64,000 nucleotides of DNA from Coniferiporia sulphurascens (Eukaryota; Basidiomycota; Agaricomycetes; Hymenochaetales; Hymenochaetaceae), in NCBI GenBank assembly GCA_002794785.1, contig NBBA01000023.1:372001-436000 (forward strand), read 5' to 3'. Shown in pieces: positions 1 through 12,679 of the stretch (positions within the stretch are counted from its first letter, which is position 1; every line of letters begins with the position of its first letter). The notes under the pieces are model-generated. The model had not been told where the DNA came from, made no database searches, and saw only the letters and a list, made by a program, of their open reading frames with translations. The position numbers and the translations under genes are program-made.

Positions 1-2
1 CA

Positions 3-3000
3 TCGACTGGGGCAAGTGCGGCCCAGGCTAAACATACCGCAGCAGCAGCAGCAACAAACGTCGCATCGAGCTCTCGAATCGAACTAAGCGCCGTAATCGG
101 CCAAGGCGAAATTGGCGCCTTTATAACCGAAGTCAATGATAACAACTTCGACATGGGAGAATTCCCAATATACTCATATAACGATTTTCTTGACAAAATA
201 GGAAACTACGATAGCGCCATGGAAGACGTGGACGATAACAACCTAGACGTAAGCATTAACGCTATAATAACAGAAAAATTTGCTAACAATATTTATTCCT
301 CAATGGATATAATCGATACTGGTGCAACGATACATCTAACACCATATCTAAATCGATTACAAAATACATACAAAACCAACACAATCACAATAACGGCTGC
401 AAACAAAACAACGTTTATGGCAAACATAGTAGGGGATCTTAAGCTTTACATCCCCAACGGACACTCGGTAAGTGTCATAAAATTATCAAACATATACTAC
501 AATCCTAAAATGAATATGACATTAGTCTCTCAAGGACTTCTATGTCAAGATGGCTACAAATTTATTTATAAAGAAAACGAATGTACAATAAAGTATCCTA
601 ATGGATCTTTATGCGGAAAAATCATAAATAAAAATGGATTGTATAGTATATTTAACAATGATGTACAAGCGGCTACAAAAAATGTAACATTATTTGAACT
701 TCACAAAAAACTCGGGCATATAAGTTATGCTTACATAAAACGATTACTAAAAGAAGATCAAATTACAAATAACAAAATATCAAATTACGACGAAACTCAA
801 TGCACAATTTGCCTTGAAGCAAATATAAAAAGAATGCAAATTCCAAAATTACATATTTCAAAGTTAGCCGAAAAATTTGGCAATCACATACATATGGACA
901 TATGGGGTCCAGCATCCACACATGCTATTGGAGGATATAAATATCTTCTAACACTTGTAGATGATGCTACAAGATGGATAAAAATGATTTTATTAAAAAC
1001 AAAAGATGAGGGCTTAAATGCTTATACGACTTGGGCTACTATGCTCAATACCCAATTTAACATAAAAATAAAAATATTACAAAGCGATAATGACACAGTG
1101 TTTTTAAGTAAACAATTCACTGAATATTTAGAAAAACATGGAACGATATGAAAGCTGACTGTTCACGATACACCACAACAAAATGGAGTAGCAGAATGAT
1201 CACATCAAACAATTTTAAATAATACATGAGTAAATCTGCTACAAGTGAAAGTACCTCCAAGCTTATGGGGAGAAGCTGTAAAATACAGTACTTATGTTTA
1301 CAATAGAATGCCAAAAAGTGCTATTGATTTTAAAACACCATATTTTAAACGATATAACGAAAATTATAACATCGATGATCTAAAAGAATTCGGCCAATAT
1401 TGCATTATACGACAAGAAGACGTTAATAAATTACAACCAAAAGGAAAATATGCACAATGGCTAGGATTTGACGAAGAAAGTAAAGGTCATAGAACCTATC
1501 ATAATAGAAAAATCTCAGTAGAACGAAATTTACAATTTTTAGATTCTCCACCATCTAAAATTGAAGGGGAGAATATAACAGAAAAACAAAATGAACAAAT
1601 AAAAGAATTAACAAATGAAAGACCAATACGAACAATTAAACCAACAAAACGATCACTAGGTCTAAACTTTGATGAACAAAACACAGTCGCCTATCTTACG
1701 GAATTTAACCAATTCAATACGGAATTAATAGGCGATCCAAATTCATATCAACAAGCAATCAATAGAATTGACGCAAATCAGTGGATCTCAGCAATGAAAG
1801 AAGAAATAAAAACATTAATCGAAAGATCTATGTGGAAAATCATTGATCCACCAAAAGAAGTAAACATAATTGGAACAAGATTTGTTTACAAAACAAAAAG
1901 ATTAGCAAATGGAGAAATCGAATGTTACAAAGCAAGATTAGTAGTTCAAGGATTTGCCCAGAAAGAAGGCATAGACTACTACTCAAATGACACATTCGCT
2001 CCAGTAGCATGATTAGCTACAGTAAGAACTATATTAAGTTGGAGCACAACAAACAATTATGAAATTCACCAAATCGATATAAAATCAGCTTACCTATATG
2101 GTGAATTAGAAAAAGACGAAAACATATACATAAAACCACCACCAGGAAATCTAATCAAAATAAAACCTGGACAAGTTTTAAAATTAAATAAAGCCTTATA
2201 TGGATTAAAACAAGCAGGCAGACGATGGTATAAAAAATTATCTGAAATATTAATTGGAATAGGACTAACAAGAGCAGTCCAAGACAATGCAGTATTCCTA
2301 AGAAAAGAAAAAGGAAAAACAATTCTAATACTTTTCATACATGTTGACGACATAACAATATGTGGCTTAAATCTATTAATAATAAAAGCCTTTAAAGATG
2401 AAATAAGAAAACATGTAAAATTTACTGATGGAAACGATATACATTGGTTACTCGGCATTGAAATCGAAAGAAACCGAGATGAAAGAATTATAAAATTAAG
2501 ACAAAAACATTATATTGATAATATAATAGAAAAATATAAATTAAAAGACACTGCAACGGTACGAACACCAATGACACCTGGTCAAGTGTTAAAATCACTC
2601 GAAAATCCAACTAATGAAGAATTAAACTTCATGAATCAAATACCATATATGAACATGGTTGGAGCATTATGATATGCAGCAGATTGTACGAGACCTGATA
2701 TATCATTCGCAACAGGTCAATTTGCTAGGCATTTGAATAAACCTAGTATTGAACATTACAATGCAGTAAAACATTGTTTCAAATATCTAAAAGGAACGAA
2801 CAATTATTGGTTAATACTCGGAGGAAAAGAACCAATTGAGTTAATAGGATACACTGACGCTGATGGAATGACACAAGAAGGCCATAAAGCAATATCAGGA
2901 TATATATTCCAAATAGGAAACGCAACGACATCATGGTCAAGTAAAAAACAAGAATTAGTGTCATTATCAGTATGCGAAGCGGAATTACAAGCTTTAACTC

Positions 3001-3311
3001 ATGGAGTAAAAGAAGCTATATGGCTACGAAGACTGGTTGAAGAGGTACTGCAGACCTTGGATACACCTACGAAAATATTATGTGATAATCAAGCAGCCAT
3101 AACTATAGTAAATTCAACAGAACAAAAATATACGCAAAGAACAAAACACATTGATATATGAAAAGATTTTTTACGAGATTATATTGAAAATGAAACCATA
3201 TCAGTTTCATATATTCCAACTGGACAGCAAAAGGCTGATATAATGATGAAAGCGCTAACAATCGAATTAATCAAATGTTTTACAAGTCTACTCCGCCTAG
3301 TAAAAGTTTGA
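3..3311 (+). pseudogene. Ty1/copia retrotransposon Gag-Pol, 5' end outside window, six in-frame TGA stops
   Basis: Polyprotein of a Ty1/copia LTR retrotransposon; the frame is already open at the window edge. Domains in order: aspartic protease (DTGATIHL near 310-340), GAG-pre-integrase zinc finger (LHKKLGH then CTIC, about 700-810), integrase core (MDIWG near 890, SDND near 1085 where SDNG is usual, then a QQNGVAE block near 1170), reverse transcriptase (KARLVVQGFAQKEG near 1930, HVDD near 2340) and RNase H (TDADG near 2850 to the HIDI motif near 3150). One reading frame runs from position 3 to the TGA at 3309-3311 with no frameshift. It is broken only by TGA codons at 1149, 1197, 1227, 2010, 2670 and 3159, several at sites where relatives have arginine. 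The coding strand is A-rich, unlike the CpG-rich genes to the right. Not translatable as it stands. Confidence 0.93.
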
Positions 3312-3318
3312 AGGGGAG

Positions 3319-3575
3319 TATTAAATAAATATAACAAACAATATAAAAATAGTATGTGGTCATATGAACAACCACCTTACTAAGTGAATGATAACGCAAC
3401 GATAACGCCATACGATATAGGAGCTAGACAGTTATAGTAGTACTAGCCCACGGAACATGTATATAAGGGGAGCTGGTCTCGCCCTAGAAATACATCGGTT
3501 TACGCTGATAACCCACCTTGCCTGAACAACACCACTGCACCTCATCGTCTACCACAACGTGCGTAGATTTTAAGA
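3319..3575 (+). repeat. 3' LTR of the copia element
   Basis: Begins right after a polypurine tract (GAAGGGGAG, 3310-3318) that follows the end of the polyprotein. About 257 bp, starting TATTAAAT and ending TTTTAAGA, with a TATA box (TGTATATAAGG, near 3457) and a downstream R/U5 part. The boundaries are set by alignment with the second copy at 8988-9237, which has its own target duplication. The 5' LTR lies outside the window, so this element's target duplication cannot be seen. Confidence 0.85.
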
Positions 3576-3589
3576 ACGTGAAATAGAGA

Positions 3590-5450
3590 ATACAACAGGA
3601 ACAGCTTGGAAACACACAGAATCCAAGAAAAGAAGTAAAGTGTGCAGAGTATGAAGAATAAAGTCGTTGGAAGGGAAATGAATAATATTAAACCATAAGT
3701 CGGATTTGTGCAAAATGGGCATTCACCGTGGGCGCGATGTAGTGGGACACGTGTCCATGCGAGCTCCATAAGCTAGCGTCCGTTTCATGCGGAAGCTTCG
3801 TCATGGACTGCTTCGCCCATTGAGAAATAAGTTCGGGCTTGGTCTTTCATGAGGAGAGATGCTGGGAGGGATCAGCAACGACATCGGCGCAGATCGGCGG
3901 TCGCCAATGCGACTGATGAGAAGTTTTTCTTTGCAGTAGAATCAGCACCAGATTCTCTCATTGTACATGAGAATGTGGGCGAGAAGACCAATGCCGATCA
4001 CAACTTCACCGAGAATGTAAGCGAAACAGATTAGGCTTCCCTCTCTAAGACTACACAGTGTCCGCCCTGAGCCCACATGCCGCCTGAGCTGCACAGTGCT
4101 CACCACGCCCTCTCCACTCTGAGCTTTCCTACATCTGGTTCCGCACCACCGGAATGAAAGGAGCTGGGAGTGCAAGCACTTGTCCTTTGAACATGTTCCT
4201 GTTCGCGCCTCACTGGTACATGCAAGCGGCGGGTTAACCAACGTGCTTGCGGTTTGACGATCAGGTGAGTGGGGGACACTTTGCACGGATCGACCCAGTC
4301 CCGCATCTGCAGGAATGCGGCCTCTTCGTCGTTCATATATCAAGTACCACACGCAGTGGAAAGAAAAATGAAAACTTGGATTTGCGGCATTACCGGACGC
4401 GAACAAGACCCATCAGCATCAATACATGTAGTATGGGCAAGGCACCACACCGCAGCACGAGGCATAATGGTTTGGTTTTCACGAGAGATTCCAGCTCAAT
4501 CTGTGAAGAGAACAAAAGGGGTCAACCAATGAAATTGATGACATGTACGTGATAGCCAAAAGTGAACGCACAAACTGTTCTCTGATTCTTCTTTGGCCTG
4601 TAAGCGCCTACTCGAGGCAGCCTTTCATGCCTTGTCATTGTACATTAAACCGAGATTCCAGAGCACGATTGATCTCTGCAGTAGGCTTCCTTGTTATCAG
4701 TTTTTCCACATTCCAAACATTGTTTGCCCCTTTTTCCTGGGTTTTGGTATGAGAAGTAACAGCAATGTCGAAGGCAGCAGCAGGATGCAGGTGGAAGCTG
4801 TTTGGTAGCCGAAGCGAGCTAAACCGCTTGGGGTCGAAGCTGAAGACGAGATTGGACACACGGGGTGCCCCATGAAGTTTTGCAATCAGTCGCTGCATCT
4901 TCTTCATAGCTGTCCTCGGCTCTTTGCAACCCCCATTAAGAAACCCGCTGGAACTTATGAAGCCAAATGGAGACGAGGGTTGCAAGGTCAAGGCAAGGGA
5001 GGCGTAGAGCTAATCATAGACGAAGGTTCATCGGTGAACCGACTTTATTCGTCGACTCCAGACTATTCCGTGATCATAATACTGTCAATCATCATCATTA
5101 CCATGCTCAGGCCTACCAAGTGGTAATTCCTCTGCGGTCAGTGGTGCTGTTGTCTTACTTCACGTATCGACCTGCATAGTACACGATTATTTGCGATCAA
5201 ATTGGGACCGGGTCAGCCTAGAATTGTACGCAGAAGACAAGGGAGTGTGTTACCCTTCTTCCAATGCTCTCTCATCAAGGTCGGAATCGAAGTTCCTTGA
5301 ATGAGGAGTAGCGGTAGGCGACTGGCAGTCCCTGGCTGTTGGAAGACGATGCTCTTCAAGTTGCCCTTGCTCCTCGCTTTCGCAATGCTCTTCAAGGTCG
5401 ACATTCTTTTTCTTGACTGATCCATTAGATGATGTTGTCAACGTCACATG
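3590..5450 (-). pseudogene. Decayed paralogue of the gene at 31168-33565
   Basis: This stretch aligns colinearly with about 30,770-32,880. Shared landmarks are the flank near 3600-3780 (30,780-30,960), the 3' exons near 3860-4340 (31,080-31,660), the middle exon near 4630-5000 (32,000-32,370) and an acidic block near 5250-5300 (32,800-32,850) that reads NFDSDLDERALEEG against SFDSDLDEGALEEG. The intact copy's frame is lost through stops and indels. Many CpGs of the right-hand copy appear here as TpG or CpA; for example TGGCGATCGGGCG at 31,613 corresponds to TGACGATCAGGTG near 4256. It lies directly against the copia LTR, so the element may have inserted at or beside the duplicate. Confidence 0.8.
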
Positions 5451-6160
5451 GCTTGAGGCCTACTATCTTACTGGTTACATGACCTGCACCTCCATCATCG
5501 TGTCGCATGGCTCTAGATTCTCCAACAATGCTGTTGCCGACGTCCTCCACCTCCACTGCTTCCCTTTCTCTGATTGCTACTCTTCATCTTTCCTTGTACT
5601 GGGATTCACCGGAAAGTTCATTACATACTATTTTCATACACACTGCCAGCACGTCTTGCTCTCCTTCGGTATCGTTGGCCGCTTGAAGACACTCATGGTG
5701 ACGAGGCTTACGATGCCATGTGCGATTCTAAGGTCATCATCGGCATTCTTGGCTCATATTATCACTGGGGCATGTCCATTGTGTGGTGCATATTACACTT
5801 TCATCTGTCTCCCCATTAATGATCACAGTGCAAGATCAGAGTGTGCACCCGAGTTGGCACGCATTATGTGGACATCTCCGGAGAGACTCTCTTGTATATG
5901 GGTTCATATCGCAATTCGATTTTGTTACGCCATCATAATGCCACCTTGTATATTCGACTCGACCCTCTTCCGTGCTTGTATTCCTAGTTTTTGTTCTCTA
6001 TGTAGCGCAGGTATTGCACAATCATAGACAAGGTTCACTATGGGTGGTGGCATGTCCGGCGATACGATTTCCACTGCACTCTCACTGTTCAACACTATCT
6101 CTCGTTCCTTGTGGTGGGTGCTACTGAATCCAATCGTGCTCATCCCCGTCAAAAATCCTG
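5440..6160 (+). repeat. Repeat family X, copy 1 (coding-like, decayed)
   Basis: First of three related segments; the others are 8640-9425 (reverse orientation) and 18340-18890. It shares with the third copy a block reading FTGKFITYYFH (FTGKLITYHLPKH in copy 3) and with the second copy the 5750-6150 part. A 204-codon frame happens to be open here (5413-6027), but downstream it does not match the frame that looks coding in copy 3, so it is not offered as a gene. No known domain was recognised. Confidence 0.6.
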
Positions 6161-8639
6161 CGTGATGCGATTGCTACGGGCATCATGGACATAGACGAGG
6201 AAGAGTACCAAGCTCCCCAATATCCTGGCACGTATAAGACAATATACAGTGGTTTTTTTTTCGCAGTAGGCTTCGGCATTTCTCTCTACTCAATGACTGA
6301 AGGAAACGCGGTCGGTGAGCGATCATGCCAGTGAACTCTTTTGTGAAGGCGTGGGGACTATGTGGAGGAGTCGATATCTGATTGACTCCTTTCGAATTTT
6401 GCGTTAAATTTGTCAATCAGCAAGGGTACCTGCACAATTGCCATCACTCAAAATTGGAATTCTAGAAAACAAAATTCTGGTTTGCGACGGCCAAGACACA
6501 TGTCATTTCGACTTGGTCGCAGTATAATAACAAACAAATGTTACTATCGATTATCCTGCAGAAACACGTGTTTATGTAATGATTTTATGTTTCTCGAAGG
6601 TTCTTAGGGACGACGTACCGGAATCACATATTGATTGAATCTGATTTGGCTTATTTATGTTCAGTCCCGATTTGTGTCTTTGCTTCCACTTCCGGGCTAG
6701 TTCAACTTTAACCACCTTTTTCGTCTTGTACATGTATATTTCGTACCAGTTTGACGCACCAAAACTCTTTTCCTTTCCATATATCAACAGTGAATCTGCT
6801 ATGCGTGAGAGACAAAATGGCAAACTCTTGAAATTGTCTTTAAATATGTGGACAAACCAAAAATATATAGACGGCTAGTCCCAATGGACTGCGCCGCACA
6901 GCACCTATGGCGCCTCTTATATTGGTGTTCCTTATTCAATATCAAAGTTCCATTTATCACTGCCCCGAAGCCGGCTTGCCGCCCGGCGAACCTGAACACA
7001 TTCCAATTCCGGACTCATTCATGGTGGGGTAGAGTACTTTTGGCAGTGATCTTATAAAGGGGTCGTCCAATGCCACCTTCTCAGAGAGCAGCCGAGGCCC
7101 GTCGATTGTCAGCGCCAATTATTGATGATGACATGAACTTACACATGATAAGGTGAAGCTGAATGCTCACTCTTCTTACTATGCCTGCGGAGAGGGGGCT
7201 GGGGACAAGAGTTATTACATTTGTGGTGTGGTCTCAACCATAATCTCGGCGACAAGGGCGTCATGTTTGGTGATAAGTGTGGTGCTGATCGCGTTGGCGT
7301 TGGAACGCCCACAGCGCCCGCACGTCTTGAATGGTGGCACCCGCTCGCCGTGCCGCGTTGTAAGGTACCAAACATAAGATTCATGGCAGCGGTGTGAACA
7401 GTATGGATGGAACACATATTCCACATCGGAGGAGCTTGCATATGGCCAAATTGTACATGTCAAGCTCTAGAGCAGGCATGGGGTTGTATGGCGAGGCCCA
7501 TCGGGAGAGGATAGTGTTGAGCATGTACTATGCACCTCCATTCCATAAAAAATCAATCTAAAGAATGTACACAGTGGGGAAAATAGGACATCGCATGAGC
7601 TTCCACTGAAGACGGGATCAAATCAGGCATAGTAGGCATATATCATCATCGGCACAGAAGCGGCAATAGCCTTAAGGAGTCCATCTTCTGAGTTGCCATA
7701 GGTATTCTATATCAGCTTTATTTCCTGGTCTGGAAATCCACACACCTGACAGATAACAAAAAGCATCAGAAGAAAATATGACCTCGTGCTTGCAGGCGAA
7801 TCAGTGCCGACTGCCGCCTCACCGGAAATGAAAACAAAACAGATTTGGCTCCCTTTTAAGGACTTGAGGTCCGCCAGGCCTACACGCCATTTGATTTCTG
7901 CAAATGGTCATCTTCCTAGCTTTGTAGCTAAGAGGTGTGCACTGATATGCTCATCTGTCCCATTCCAACATAAAGTCCTTTGCCTGGGTGACGCAGGGAA
8001 AAATCTGTGTTCCATCACTTTATTTCCAAACAGACTCATGAGGGTCTGTGCTGTCATAGGATGCATACATAATCTGTGCACCGTAGTGCTATGCGTGTGC
8101 GCAACAATCCGATTCGCTAAGATCCATAGCCCCGAAGTCTGCAGATAAAGCGAGTAGCCACGAAAAATAAAAGGAAGCGAGTGATAACTACAAGTGAGTG
8201 AATGGTCTGCTTGCTAGCTCTTCATCCGGACCTCGCAAAGATTCTCAAGGCATGGTTTGTCTTGCTAATTTTTCTTATTGTACAATAAGCCGAGTTATCA
8301 GTGTACTATCGCATTCTACAAGCAGGTAAACCAGCACATCCTCAGTTCCCTGATGCTATGAGTCCCCTTTTATTTGTCTTCTTCATAATTATTTCTGCCT
8401 GAGTGTGTACTGTATATTAATAAAAAGGACATACCAAAGTGCAGTTGTAAAATCACGTTGTCACCTTATCTTAATTGGATGTACTACGCTTATCATTCTC
8501 GCTTGAAGATGTGGGTGGTATGTTAGAGAACAATGTTTGGTCACTGCTATTTCTTGATCCAGAGCTGATTAAATATGCAACAAGCAGAGCACACATCTTT
8601 GTAGATTCACTGCGGTAGAACATGCCCAAACTCACCATG
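6161..8639. other. No gene supported; contains a fragment resembling the SAP30BP-like gene
   Basis: No coding region with family support was found. The only recognisable segment is about 7185-7240, which matches 41,550-41,610, the intron 2/exon 2 border of the SAP30-binding-protein-like gene. About 45 of 50 positions agree, including GGAGAGGGGGCTGG and TTACATTTG. Around 6870-7000 there is an ordinary unidentified stretch. The rest looks like old, mutated repeat DNA. Confidence 0.5.
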
Positions 8640-9425
8640 TAATACTAGCTCTTCAGCAAGGTCCCTCGTGCATGAGCCCGTGCAAGCTACAGTTGCCCCA
8701 CACAGGACATTCGGTGGAGCCGAGCACAAATGGGTCCAGTAGCACCCACCACGAGGAATGCGGGACACTGCCGAGAAGTGATAATGCAGTGGAAATCATG
8801 CCATCGGATATGCCACCATCCTAGCGAACATTGTGTGACTGTGCAATATCTGCACGTAGTGCGCATGCACTAAGGAATGCAAGCACATCTGAGGGGATCA
8901 GGTTGAAGCCACAGGACGGCACTACAATGGCGTGAGCCTTCAAGTTTATCACAATGAGAATATGGCACCCATGTACAAGGGAATCCTTATTAAATATATA
9001 AACGAAAGTATAAATATATATCACATGGTCATAAGACAACCATCTTACTAAGTAAACGATAACGCAACGATAACACCATACGATATAGGAGCTAGTTAGT
9101 TATAGTAGTACTAGCCACGGAACATGTATATAAGGGAGCTGTCTCGCCTAGAATACATCGTTTACGCTGATAACCCACCTTGCCTGACTACCACCACTGC
9201 ACCTCATCGTCTACCACAATGTGCGTAGATTTTAAGAATCCTGAATCTCTCCAGTGATATCCATGCAATGCATGCCAAGCCGGGTGGACACTTTGATCAA
9301 GTACCATGGTTATTTGCAAGGAGACGGACGACTTGAACTTGAAAGGGGCATACATGGCACCACACAATGGACACCCCCAGCAGCCTTCGTTGTCTGCATC
9401 ATGTGACCTCAAATAGGCATAATCC
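8640..9425 (-). repeat. Repeat family X, copy 2, split by a solo LTR
   Basis: Reverse complement of about 5750-6150. The blocks 9242-9425 and 8640-8987 match consecutive parts of copy 1 and are separated only by the 250-bp copia LTR. For example CACCCACCACGAGGAATG near 8743 is the complement of the CCTTGTGGTGGGTG block near 6110. It confirms that family X was present before the copia LTR arrived. Confidence 0.65.
8988..9237 (+). repeat. Solo copia LTR with 5-bp target duplication ATCCT
   Basis: About 250 bp, closely matching the 3' LTR at 3319-3575 over its whole length, including the TATA box (TGTATATAAGG) and the block ACCCACCTTGCCTGA. It is flanked by ATCCT at 8983-8987 and 9238-9242 (the match extends to GAATCCT if two ambiguous bases are counted). 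No internal region is present, so it is a solo LTR left by LTR-LTR recombination. Confidence 0.85.
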
Positions 9426-9480
9426 TATACTATTGTATGACCACTGTTACAAAGTCACCCCTTGTTACAAAATCTTGATT
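9426..9480. repeat. Possible terminal repeat of the pogo-like element
   Basis: The segment ACTATTGTATGACCACTG followed by TTACAAAG recurs at about 22,620-22,648 and, more diverged, at about 18,107-18,135. Here it precedes several GTCACC/GGTGAC motifs (9450, 9780, 9870) upstream of the transposase gene, as expected for a terminal and subterminal transposase-binding region. No matching inverted copy was found beyond the transposase, so the right end is unknown. Confidence 0.35.
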
Positions 9481-9969
9481 CCAAGCTTCCACACATCGAA
9501 ATAATCATTGCAAAAGTGTATATAGATAGGAAAATAGTTGATTAAAATGACTGCAGCATTTTTTTCACAAAAAAATGTGCCACCATGAAGCCACCATTAA
9601 AATACTTGGTTTGCGACTGTGTAGAGCATCTTGGGAGTTACCGGCTTGTGTGGAAAGTGCCCCTGTCAGTCTACTTTTCACAGAATAATGTTAGCTACAT
9701 ACCAAGGGGTATATCTTTGGTATTCCAAGAAAAATAAATAATAATTTTTCGTGGAGCAAGAGCAAAACACCCAAAGGGTGACAAAAGGTGACAGAATGCA
9801 CTTGGCATGCAGGTTTCAATTCAAGCTCCGATAAAATTATTGGGCGTTTACTTTTTGGGAAACACAATTGTGTCACCCCAATTGCGCTTCACTCAGCATC
9901 CAAACTAGGCCTCAGCTTGCATCTCTTTGGTTTCACGGCTCTCTGTTTCTTGATTTTCTCTCTTTTGGA

Positions 9970-12445
9970 ATGCCATGCCAATATAATCTATCTATTTGTC
10001 AAGCTGATGCGGAGCATGAGGCTAGACTAGCCACTGCCTTAGAAGCTCTTAATGCTGGCCATTGCAAAAGTATTAAGCAGGCTTCCTGTGAATTTAATGT
10101 TAAATATGATCCTCTCTATAATCAGTACAAAGGGATTCATAATAATAAATATGCTGCTAGGGAGGGACAACAACTCCTAAGCAATGCACGGGAGAAAGTT
10201 CTTGTTGACTGGTTAGTTTTCCTAGGATATTCGGGACATGCAGTCAGCCAAAAGACCATTTATCCCATGGTTAAGGACTTATGTGGCAGAAAGCCATCGA
10301 GGAAATGGCTCCGTGCATTTAGGGACCGGCATCCTGAACTCAAGCTTGCACAGTCGACAGGTCTTGACCCAAAGCGAGCCCAAGCTTTTAATCAGACAAC
10401 TGTAATGAACTACCTTGATATTCTTGAAAAGACTCTTTCAGACTACAATATACCCTGGGAGAACGTCTATAATATGGATGAGAAGGGCATTCAAATGGGT
10501 GGAGGTCGAAAAGGATGGCGGCAGAAGTTCTTTTTTAGCAAAAACCAGAGGGTACAAACCAAAATGCAGTCAGCAGACCTTCAGTTGGCAACTGTCATAG
10601 AATGTGTCTGCACAGACGGCACCACAGTCGATCCAGGATTCGTACTTGAAAGCCAAGCTGGCTATTGTCCAGAATGGTTTGAGGGTCTGGATGAATACAA
10701 TTATCTGTCAGTATGTTTCACCAAGATTGTTATATGGCTGGTAACCTAACTTTCATCTGCATAGTGTCTCCATCACGGAAAATGGCTGGACCAACAATTT
10801 TGTCTGCACAGAATGGTTCGAAAAAATATTCATACCATTCATCAGGGCCAATCATAATGTGCCCAGTAAGCCTAGTCTTCTGCTTCTGGACGGGCATGGT
10901 TCGCACTTGACAGACCGAATGTGCAAGCTTGCAATATCCAATGAAGTTCATTTAGTTTGCTTACCACTGCATACTACACACCGACTCCAACCTCTTGATG
11001 TCGGTGTTTTCACACATGTACAGTGGGGCTGGGAGGACCAAAGTGATGACATTGTAGACAAGACCAGACAGAGCATCCAGCCAAAAGAAGTGATTTGAGA
11101 ATACTTCAAGCTTCGCAATGGAGCTATTACTCCCAGCAGAGTTGTCTCCGCTTGGAAAAGGGCAGGACTCAACCCTATCAACAGGACTGTCTTCACCGAT
11201 GGAGATTTCTCCCCAAGCCAGGATACATCTACACTTGGCCACATACCAGATTCATTTCCAGTCAGGCTTTTCCCAGATGGAACTAGGAACCCCACAGAAT
11301 CCATGGATGCCACGGAATTGACACAGGATGCACCAGTATCTGAGTCCAAGTCTGACAAGCTCAAGTCCAAGTCTGAGCCCGAGCCTGAGTCCGAGTCTGA
11401 GTCCGAGTCCGAGTCCGAGTCAGAGGAAAGCGGCAACAGTGAGCTTGACAATGGTGACGGGCAAGCAAGCATGGAGTCTATTGATTTGGGGTCCAACTCC
11501 AAATTTGGCACAGTTGACATTCCCAAACCTGGCCCAGGGATGTCTGAGTCCATCACACAGTGCAGCATGGCCTCTCTCCCTCCCCCAATAGCTCTTTGCA
11601 CCACCACAGAAAATTCAGATTCTGGCTTTGCTCAACCTCCCTCTCAGGCGACAATTCTTTCATCTGGTGGCGCCACAGTGATGGCTTCACAAAAGCGAAA
11701 GTTCAGCTCAATGACTGACGCTGAAGATGAAATTCAACGGCTAGCCACTGCACTAAGACAAGAACAAGTTCGGGCAGATCGTGCCGAAGCACACTGCATC
11801 CTGGCTTTGTGTGAGACTGAGAAGCTCAAGTACAGACTCAACGCAAAGACCAACAAGTGTGAGCGAAGGTTTCATTCCACTGCAGTATGTCTAACTTCAA
11901 AAGAAGGACTACAGGAATGGACAGAGGAAAAGTGGAGAAGAATAGAGAAGGAGGAAAAGGAAAAGGCTGCAAAAGAAAAGCATGAAGCAGCAGCTAAGGA
12001 ACATGAAGGAGCTTGTATCGCTGCTGCACATTCTGGTGTGTTCTCGGGATCACTGTGCTCGAAAAACAAGGCTGAGTTGGAGAATATTGCGGCCGCATTC
12101 TCACTTCCAATGAAGGGCACAAAGGCAGAACTAACTAGCAAGCTTACAGCCCACATGGATGGCCATCCAGAACTGGCGAATAATCCCTGTTTCATGGGTC
12201 TTTTCAGTTCATGCAAACGAGTGGTCCCAGCAAGTCCATACTACATGGCAGCTAGTTCTGGCCCCACATCCGTTCATACCATGCAGAATGTGGTTGTGTT
12301 CCCGCACGTTCCACAACAGTTTCAATTTCAAGTTGGATTGCAAGCACCTGGGCCTGGTTTTTTGTCGGCACAACAGGGTGTTTTCTGGCCCTATTACCCT
12401 TCTCCACCCACTAGTCAAGGGTCTACCCACATGGCCTCCCAATAA
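9970..12445 (+). pseudogene. Pogo-like (Tc1/mariner superfamily) DDE transposase with SAP-like C-terminus, inactivated
   Basis: The ATG at 9970 gives a helix-turn-helix N-terminus (ALEALNAGHCKSIKQAS, then a Tc5/CENP-B type block ending FRDRHPELKL). The DDE_1 catalytic region follows: NMDEKG near 10,475, LLLDGHGSHL near 10,880 and HRLQPLDVGVF near 10,985 carry the acidic residues. Near 10,707-10,764 the frame changes; a 58-nt GTCAGT...ATAG intron would join the exons in frame, or this is a frameshift. A TGA at 11,096-11,098 interrupts EYFKLRNG in an otherwise open frame, and the usual codon there is arginine. The long C-terminus has an acidic SESE repeat (near 11,390), a coiled coil (near 11,900-11,990) and a SAP-like segment (KAELENIAAAFSLPMKGTKA near 12,090). 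The length fits fungal pogo-like transposases with extended tails. Confidence 0.85.
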
Positions 12446-12679
12446 ATGGTGTAGGATAACACAGACAGACGTCGCACTGTTGTGTTTTGTCAATTAACTT
12501 GAAGGTTTTGTATATTGTCCAGCCCTGCTGTGGTGCTAGACTCGTCTACTTGGTATGCATTTTCAGTTCTCATTTTGATTGCAGCATTCAACCACTGACA
12601 TTCACTGTTGTCAGTGAACATATCTACACTCTACAGGACCCCACTGAAGCATACTTAGTATATACAGCATTCATCAGAC

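Noticed and set aside
1149..3161. TGA read as a sense codon (recoding or selenocysteine)
   Set aside because: Genes in the right half use TGA as a normal stop (GPI8, cupredoxin, fumarate reductase), and no selenocysteine signal is seen. C-to-T decay explains the pattern.
5413..6027. 204-codon plus-strand frame in repeat X copy 1
   Set aside because: Its downstream part is not the frame that looks coding in copy 3; many Cys and Ile from decayed sequence.
10948..11607. 219-codon minus-strand frame with a Ser-Asp repeat
   Set aside because: It is the complement of the transposase's Ser-Glu repeat; no start context or family support.
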